Assembly: GCA_024235915.1 (NCBI GenBank) | Contig: JACKLO010000008.1 | Span: forward strand, 186,001-250,000 | Source: Burkholderiaceae bacterium | Lineage (GTDB): Bacteria > Pseudomonadota > Gammaproteobacteria > Burkholderiales > Burkholderiaceae_C | Length of the DNA stretch: 64,000 nt | Reading direction: 5' to 3' | Part shown: piece after piece, positions 60,083-64,000 of the stretch | How positions within the stretch are numbered: the stretch's first letter is position 1 | Layout: each line of letters begins with the position of its first letter | Position numbers and translations under genes: made by a program | The notes under the pieces: model-generated | What the model was told of the DNA's origin: nothing | What the model saw: the letters and a program-made list of their open reading frames with translations, nothing else | Databases searched by the model: none

Positions 60083-61140
60083 GCAGCACCACCCGCCAGG
60101 GCTACATCCGTCCGCTGGACTTCAAGCAGGGCCGCGTCGACATGAACCACGGCGCCGGCGGCCGCGCCGCGGCGCAACTGATCGACGAACTTTTCGCCCG
60201 CGCCTTCGACAACCCGGCGCTGCGCGCCGGCGACGACGGCGCGGTGTTCGACCTGCCCACCGGCCACCGGCTTGTCATGGCCACCGACGGCCACGTGATC
60301 TCGCCGCTGGTCTTCCCGGGGGGCGACATCGGCGCGCTCTCGGTGCACGGCACGCTCAACGACGTGGCGATGATGGGCGCCGTGCCGCTGGCACTGTCGG
60401 CCGCCTTCGTGCTGGAGGAGGGTTTTGCGCTGGCCGAGCTGAAACGCATCGTCGAATCCATGGCGGCTGCCGCGCGGGACGCCGGTGTGCCCATCGTCAC
60501 CGGCGACACGAAGGTCGTCGAGCAGGGCCATGGCGACGGTGTCTACATCACCACCACGGGCATCGGCGCCCTGCCGGCCGGCCGGCGCATCGGCGGCGCT
60601 CTGGCGCAGCCCGGCGACGCGCTGCTGCTCTCGGGCCCCATCGGCGATCACGGCGTGGCCGTCCTGTCCCAGCGCGAATCCCTGGGTTTCGAGGCCACGG
60701 TGACCAGCGACACCGTCGCGCTGCACGGCCTGGTCGCGGCGCTGCTGGCGGCGGTGCCTGAGGGCGCGGTGCACACCCTGCGCGACCCCACGCGCGGCGG
60801 CCTGGCCACCACGCTCAACGAGATCACCCGCCAGGCCGGCGTGGGCATGCGGCTGCAGGAGTCGGCGATCCCCGTGCGCGCCGAGGTGGCCGCCGCCTGC
60901 GAGTTGCTGGGGCTGGACCCGCTGTACGTGGCCAACGAAGGCAAGCTGGTGGCGGCCGTGGCGCCCGAACATGCCGAGGCCGCCCTGGCCGCGCTGCGCG
61001 CTCACCCGCTGGGGCGCGAGGCCGTGCGCATCGGCAGCGTGGTGGACGACCCGCACCGCTTCGTGCAGATGGCCACCAGCTTCGGCGGCCAGCGTGTGGT
61101 GGACTGGCTCACGGGCGAACCCCTGCCGCGCATCTGCTGA
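60079..61140 (+). CDS. hypE: hydrogenase expression/formation protein HypE
   Basis: A 353-residue ATP-dependent dehydratase of the PurM/ThiL fold. It ends in PRIC; the last Cys carries the carbamoyl group made by HypF and is turned into thiocyanate. The N-terminal MNHGAGGRA and LRDPTRGGLATTLNEI are family motifs. hypX, which follows hypE in R. eutropha, is absent: only 24 bp lead to hoxA. Confidence 0.96.
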   Translation: MSSTTRQGYIRPLDFKQGRVDMNHGAGGRAAAQLIDELFARAFDNPALRAGDDGAVFDLPTGHRLVMATDGHVISPLVFPGGDIGALSVHGTLNDVAMMGAVPLALSAAFVLEEGFALAELKRIVESMAAAARDAGVPIVTGDTKVVEQGHGDGVYITTTGIGALPAGRRIGGALAQPGDALLLSGPIGDHGVAVLSQRESLGFEATVTSDTVALHGLVAALLAAVPEGAVHTLRDPTRGGLATTLNEITRQAGVGMRLQESAIPVRAEVAAACELLGLDPLYVANEGKLVAAVAPEHAEAALAALRAHPLGREAVRIGSVVDDPHRFVQMATSFGGQRVVDWLTGEPLPRIC

Positions 61141-61164
61141 ACGGGCACTACCATCGCTGGCCCC

Positions 61165-62685
61165 GTGAACGCCCCCGACCCCCTGCCCTTCGACGAGCAC
61201 GACGACCCCAGCCGCCCGCTGGTGCTGGTGGTCGACGATGAGCCGCGCTCGCAGGAGGCCATGCGCCGCACGCTGGACGAGGACTTCCGCGTGCTCACCG
61301 CCGGCGACACCACCGCCGCGCGCGGCCTGCTGGCGCGCCATGCGGTGCAGGTGATCCTGTGCGACCAGCGCATGCCCGGCGAGAGCGGCGTGGCCTTCCT
61401 GAAGGCGGTGCGCGCCGAGCGGCCCGAGGTCGTGCGCATCGTGATCTCCGGCTACGCCGACAGCGAGGACATCATCGCCGGCATCAACGAGGCCGGCATC
61501 TACCAGTACGTGCTCAAGCCGTGGGTGCCGCAGCACCTGCTGGACACCGTGCGTGGCGCCGTGGAAGCCAGCCGCCTGCAGCATGGCGTGCAGCGGCTGG
61601 ACCTGGACCTGCGCGCCGGCGCCCCGGCCCTGCGCACCCGCCTGGGCGAACGTCTGCAGGCCGCGCGCAACGTCTACGGCTTCGAGCGCATCGTGCGCGC
61701 TGCCGGCAGCCCGCTGGATGCCGTGTGTGCCATGGCCCAGCGTGTGGCACGGCACGACCTCTCGGTGCTGGTGCTGGGCGAATCCGGCACCGGCAAGGAA
61801 TTGATGGCACGCGCCATCCACTATGCCAGCCCGCGCGCCGCACGGCCCTTCGTGGTCGAGAACTGCGCCGCCATCCCCGACACGCTGCTGGAAAGCGAGC
61901 TCTTCGGCCACAAGCGCGGCGCCTTCACCGGTGCCACCGACGACCACATCGGCCTGATCCAGCGCGCCGACGGCGGCACCCTGTTCCTCGACGAAATCGG
62001 CGAGACCTCGCCGCTGTTCCAGGTCAAGCTGCTGCGCGTGTTGCAGGAAGGCGAGCTGCGGCCCGTGGGCGCCACACGTACGGTGCCGGTGGACGTGCGC
62101 GTGATCGCGGCCACGCACCGCCGGCTGGAGGACGAAGTGCGGGCCGGCCGCTTCCGCGAAGACCTGTACTACCGCCTGGCCGGCGTCACGCTGCAGATGC
62201 CGCCGCTGCGCGAGCGCCCCGGCGACATCGTGCCGCTGGCCGAACGCCTGCTGGCCGATGCCGCCACCGAACTCGGCCTGCCGCCGGCGCGTTTCGACGA
62301 GGATGCGCGCGCGGTGCTGGTGGGCTACCCCTGGCCGGGCAACATCCGCGAGCTGCGCAACGAGATCGCGCGCGCGCTGGCCTTGGGCGACGGACCGGTC
62401 GTGGCAGCCACCGGCTTCTCGCCGCGCCTGCTGCACGGCCAGACCGGCCGCGCCGAGGCGGCCCAGCCCGCCGGCGGCGCCGCGCTGCCGGCGCAGGGCA
62501 CGCTGCAGGAACGGCTGGACGCCATCGAGGCCATGCTGCTGCGCGAGGTGATGCTGCGCCACCGCTGGAACAAGACCCGCGCCGCGGCGGAACTGGGCCT
62601 GTCGCGCGTGGGCCTGCGCGCCAAGCTCCTGCGCTTCGGCCTCGAGAGCGCCACCACACCGCCCGCCGGCACGGAGAAGCACTGA
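61165..62685 (+). CDS. hoxA: NtrC-type sigma-54-dependent response regulator of hydrogenase genes
   Basis: A 506-residue activator starting at GTG. Receiver domain residues 18-130 with VVDDE and phospho-acceptor Asp67 (ILCDQRMPG); AAA+ sigma-54-interaction domain with GESGTGKE, GAFTGA and FLDEIGE intact; and a Fis-like HTH at the end (NKTRAAAELGLSRVGLRAK). HoxA/HupR activates the hydrogenase promoter; in R. eutropha the unphosphorylated form is active. It overlaps hoxB by one base (TGATG). Confidence 0.94.
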   Translation: MNAPDPLPFDEHDDPSRPLVLVVDDEPRSQEAMRRTLDEDFRVLTAGDTTAARGLLARHAVQVILCDQRMPGESGVAFLKAVRAERPEVVRIVISGYADSEDIIAGINEAGIYQYVLKPWVPQHLLDTVRGAVEASRLQHGVQRLDLDLRAGAPALRTRLGERLQAARNVYGFERIVRAAGSPLDAVCAMAQRVARHDLSVLVLGESGTGKELMARAIHYASPRAARPFVVENCAAIPDTLLESELFGHKRGAFTGATDDHIGLIQRADGGTLFLDEIGETSPLFQVKLLRVLQEGELRPVGATRTVPVDVRVIAATHRRLEDEVRAGRFREDLYYRLAGVTLQMPPLRERPGDIVPLAERLLADAATELGLPPARFDEDARAVLVGYPWPGNIRELRNEIARALALGDGPVVAATGFSPRLLHGQTGRAEAAQPAGGAALPAQGTLQERLDAIEAMLLREVMLRHRWNKTRAAAELGLSRVGLRAKLLRFGLESATTPPAGTEKH

Positions 62686-63683
62686 TGCTCAACGTGTTGT
62701 GGCTGCAGAGCGGCGGCTGCGGCGGCTGCAGCATGTCGCTGCTGTGCGCCGACACCGCCGACTTCCCCGCCATGCTGCACGCCGCCGGCGTGAAGCTGCT
62801 GTGGCACCCGTCGCTGTCGCGCGAGAGCGGGCACGAGCTGGTGGACCTGCTGGAGGCCTGCCTGGCTGGCACCCAGCGGCTGGACGTGCTGTGCGTCGAA
62901 GGCGCCTTGCTGCGCGGGCCGAATGGCACTGGCCGCTTCCACCTGCTGGCCGGCACCGGGCAGCCGATGACGCAGTGGGTGCAGCGCCTGGCCGCGGTGG
63001 CCACGCACGTGGTGGCCGTGGGCAGTTGCGCCGCCTGGGGCGGCATCAGCGCCGCCGGCGCCAACGAGACCGAGGCCTGCGGCCTGCAGTACGAGGACGA
63101 CCGCCCGGGCGGCCTGCTGGGCAGCGGCTTCCGCAGCGGCAGCGGGCTGCCCGTGGTCAACGTGGCCGGCTGCCCCACGCACCCCGGCTGGGTGGTGGAC
63201 ACGCTGATGGCCCTGGCCGCCGGCGCCCTGGGGCCCGACGACCTTGATACCCTCGCCCGCCCGCGCTTCTACGCCGACCAGCTGGTGCACCACGGCTGCA
63301 CACGCAACGAGTTCTACGAGTTCAAGGCCAGCGCCGAGAAGCCGTCGGACTTGGGCTGCATGATGGAACACATGGGCTGCAAGGGCACGCAGGCGCACGC
63401 CGACTGCAACACCCGGCTCTGGAATGGCCAGGGCTCGTGCACCCGCGGCGGCTACGCCTGCATCAGCTGCACCGAACCGGGCTTCCAGGACCCGGGCCAC
63501 CCCTACCACCAGACGCCCAAGATCGCCGGCATCCCCATCGGCCTGCCCACCGACATGCCCAAGGCCTGGTTCGTGGCACTGGCGTCGCTGAGCAAGAGCG
63601 CCACGCCACGGCGCGTGAAGGCCAATGCCACCGCCGACCACGTGGTGGTGGCGCCCGCCGCGCGGAAGACGCGCCTCGGCTGA
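62685..63683 (+). CDS. hoxB: regulatory (H2-sensing) hydrogenase small subunit
   Basis: A 332-residue small subunit without a Tat signal, so cytoplasmic: the sensor hydrogenase HoxB/HupU. The proximal cluster has plain SGGCGGCS and GSCAAWGG, without the extra cysteines of HoxK. Further cluster motifs are HHGCTRNEFYEFK, MGCKGTQAHADC and CISCTEPGF. The gene is complete at its 3' end (ATPRRVKANATADH... tail). The usual partners, hoxC (large subunit) and hoxJ (kinase), do not follow; after 204 bp a chemotaxis-type gene begins. Confidence 0.95.
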   Translation: MLNVLWLQSGGCGGCSMSLLCADTADFPAMLHAAGVKLLWHPSLSRESGHELVDLLEACLAGTQRLDVLCVEGALLRGPNGTGRFHLLAGTGQPMTQWVQRLAAVATHVVAVGSCAAWGGISAAGANETEACGLQYEDDRPGGLLGSGFRSGSGLPVVNVAGCPTHPGWVVDTLMALAAGALGPDDLDTLARPRFYADQLVHHGCTRNEFYEFKASAEKPSDLGCMMEHMGCKGTQAHADCNTRLWNGQGSCTRGGYACISCTEPGFQDPGHPYHQTPKIAGIPIGLPTDMPKAWFVALASLSKSATPRRVKANATADHVVVAPAARKTRLG

Positions 63684-63717
63684 TCGATGCTCATGACGCG
63701 GCGGGCTTGACCCGCGC

Positions 63718-63744
63718 GCGCGACGCGACACGGCAGCGTCGCGC
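63718..63744 (+). terminator. stem-loop after hoxB
   Basis: GCGCGACGC (63718-63726) and GCGTCGCGC (63736-63744) form a perfect 9-bp stem with a 9-base loop, 34 bp past the hoxB stop, followed by CCAGCTTTCC. It may end the hydrogenase transcript. The weak T run lowers confidence. Confidence 0.5.
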
Positions 63745-63887
63745 CCAGCTTTCCGCGGGCCGCCCGCCGTTCTCGCCACTGGTCACGGCGCTTGCACTGC
63801 CGTCAACGGATCGGACAGCGCCGCAGCGCAACATGGCGGACCGCTGCAGGAAGGCCCTCAAGGCACGGAACTTGAGTGACGGTGCCC

Positions 63888-64000
63888 ATGTCGCTCTCCT
63901 TCACCGTCACCCAGCGTCTGGCCTTCGCTTTCGGCAGCGCCATCTTCATGTGCGCCGCCATCGCCCTGCTCGCGATCCTGCAGCTGCAGGCGCTGGCCGA
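63888..64000 (+). CDS. probable methyl-accepting chemotaxis protein, 5' part (cut by window end)
   Basis: The frame starts MSLSFTVTQRLAFAFGS and runs into a hydrophobic helix (IFMCAAIALLAIL) then LQLQALA, the typical beginning of an MCP first membrane segment. Only 37 codons are in the window, so no HAMP or signalling domain can be seen. The start lacks a strong ribosome-binding site. Confidence 0.55.
   Translation, partial: MSLSFTVTQRLAFAFGSAIFMCAAIALLAILQLQALA

Noticed and set aside
60037..62682. Open frame of 881 codons antisense to hypE and hoxA
   Set aside because: Shadow frame spanning two well-supported genes on the other strand.

Overview
The window is high-GC DNA, densely coded on both strands. 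It looks like a chromosome segment of a betaproteobacterium of the order Burkholderiales (Rubrivivax/Leptothrix/Azohydromonas-like). The basis is gene content: a small Trp-rich membrane protein of a betaproteobacterial family, a PEP-CTERM protein, ligAB, and a hydrogenase cluster in nearly the same order as the membrane-bound hydrogenase (MBH) locus of Ralstonia eutropha. This is inference; no rRNA is present. One tRNA gene, tRNA-Val(CAC), lies at 4990-5064.

Layout. (1) 1-4.8 kb, accessory: a serine beta-lactamase-fold hydrolase; a minus-strand run of overlapping genes (zinc-ribbon protein, unknown protein, LuxR-type regulator, membrane di-iron hydroxylase/desaturase); then a small membrane protein and an AlpA-type regulator on the 3' side of tRNA-Val, which looks like the stub of an integrated element. 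(2) 5-12 kb, housekeeping: dnaQ, lgt, a LysR regulator divergent from ilvD, a Trp-rich protein, and acs with a clear terminator. (3) 12-30 kb, a dense block of ion transporters: UPF0114 protein, two CaCA-type Na+/Ca2+ antiporters, a Na/Pi cotransporter with PhoU-like tail, a DUF2062 protein, a CvrA/NhaP2-like K+/H+ antiporter, a P2-type cation ATPase, a six-gene Mrp/Pha antiporter operon with fused subunits A and B, and an NhaD-like antiporter followed by class I fumarase. (4) 30-40 kb: a GGDEF-EAL protein with a GspG-like pseudopilin, a histone-deacetylase-family protein, a MoxR / DUF58 / transglutaminase operon, and an FHA-EAL protein. (5) 40-46.5 kb: a class I cytochrome P450 operon (P450, 2Fe-2S ferredoxin, FAD reductase) divergent from a PobR-like AraC regulator, a PEP-CTERM protein, and a LysR regulator divergent from ligAB (protocatechuate 4,5-dioxygenase). 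(6) 46.6-47.6 kb: a lytic transglycosylase. (7) 47.9-63.7 kb: a 19-gene plus-strand hydrogenase locus. (8) 63.9-64 kb: the start of a probable chemotaxis receptor, cut by the window end.

The hydrogenase locus encodes an O2-tolerant group 1d-type enzyme (HoxK with the two extra cysteines, HoxG, cytochrome b HoxZ), its dedicated maturation set (HoxM, L, O, Q, R, T, V), the general HypABFCDE factors, the NtrC-type activator HoxA, and HoxB, the small subunit of the H2-sensing regulatory hydrogenase. Relative to R. eutropha, hupE is inserted between hoxG and hoxZ, hypX is absent, and hoxB is not followed by its partner genes hoxC and hoxJ. HypB carries a His-rich insertion inside its GTPase domain, and HypF is the short form.

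The most interesting leads are the orphan HoxB, the unusual HypB, the P450 operon beside a PobR-like regulator and ligAB, and the ion-transport block.
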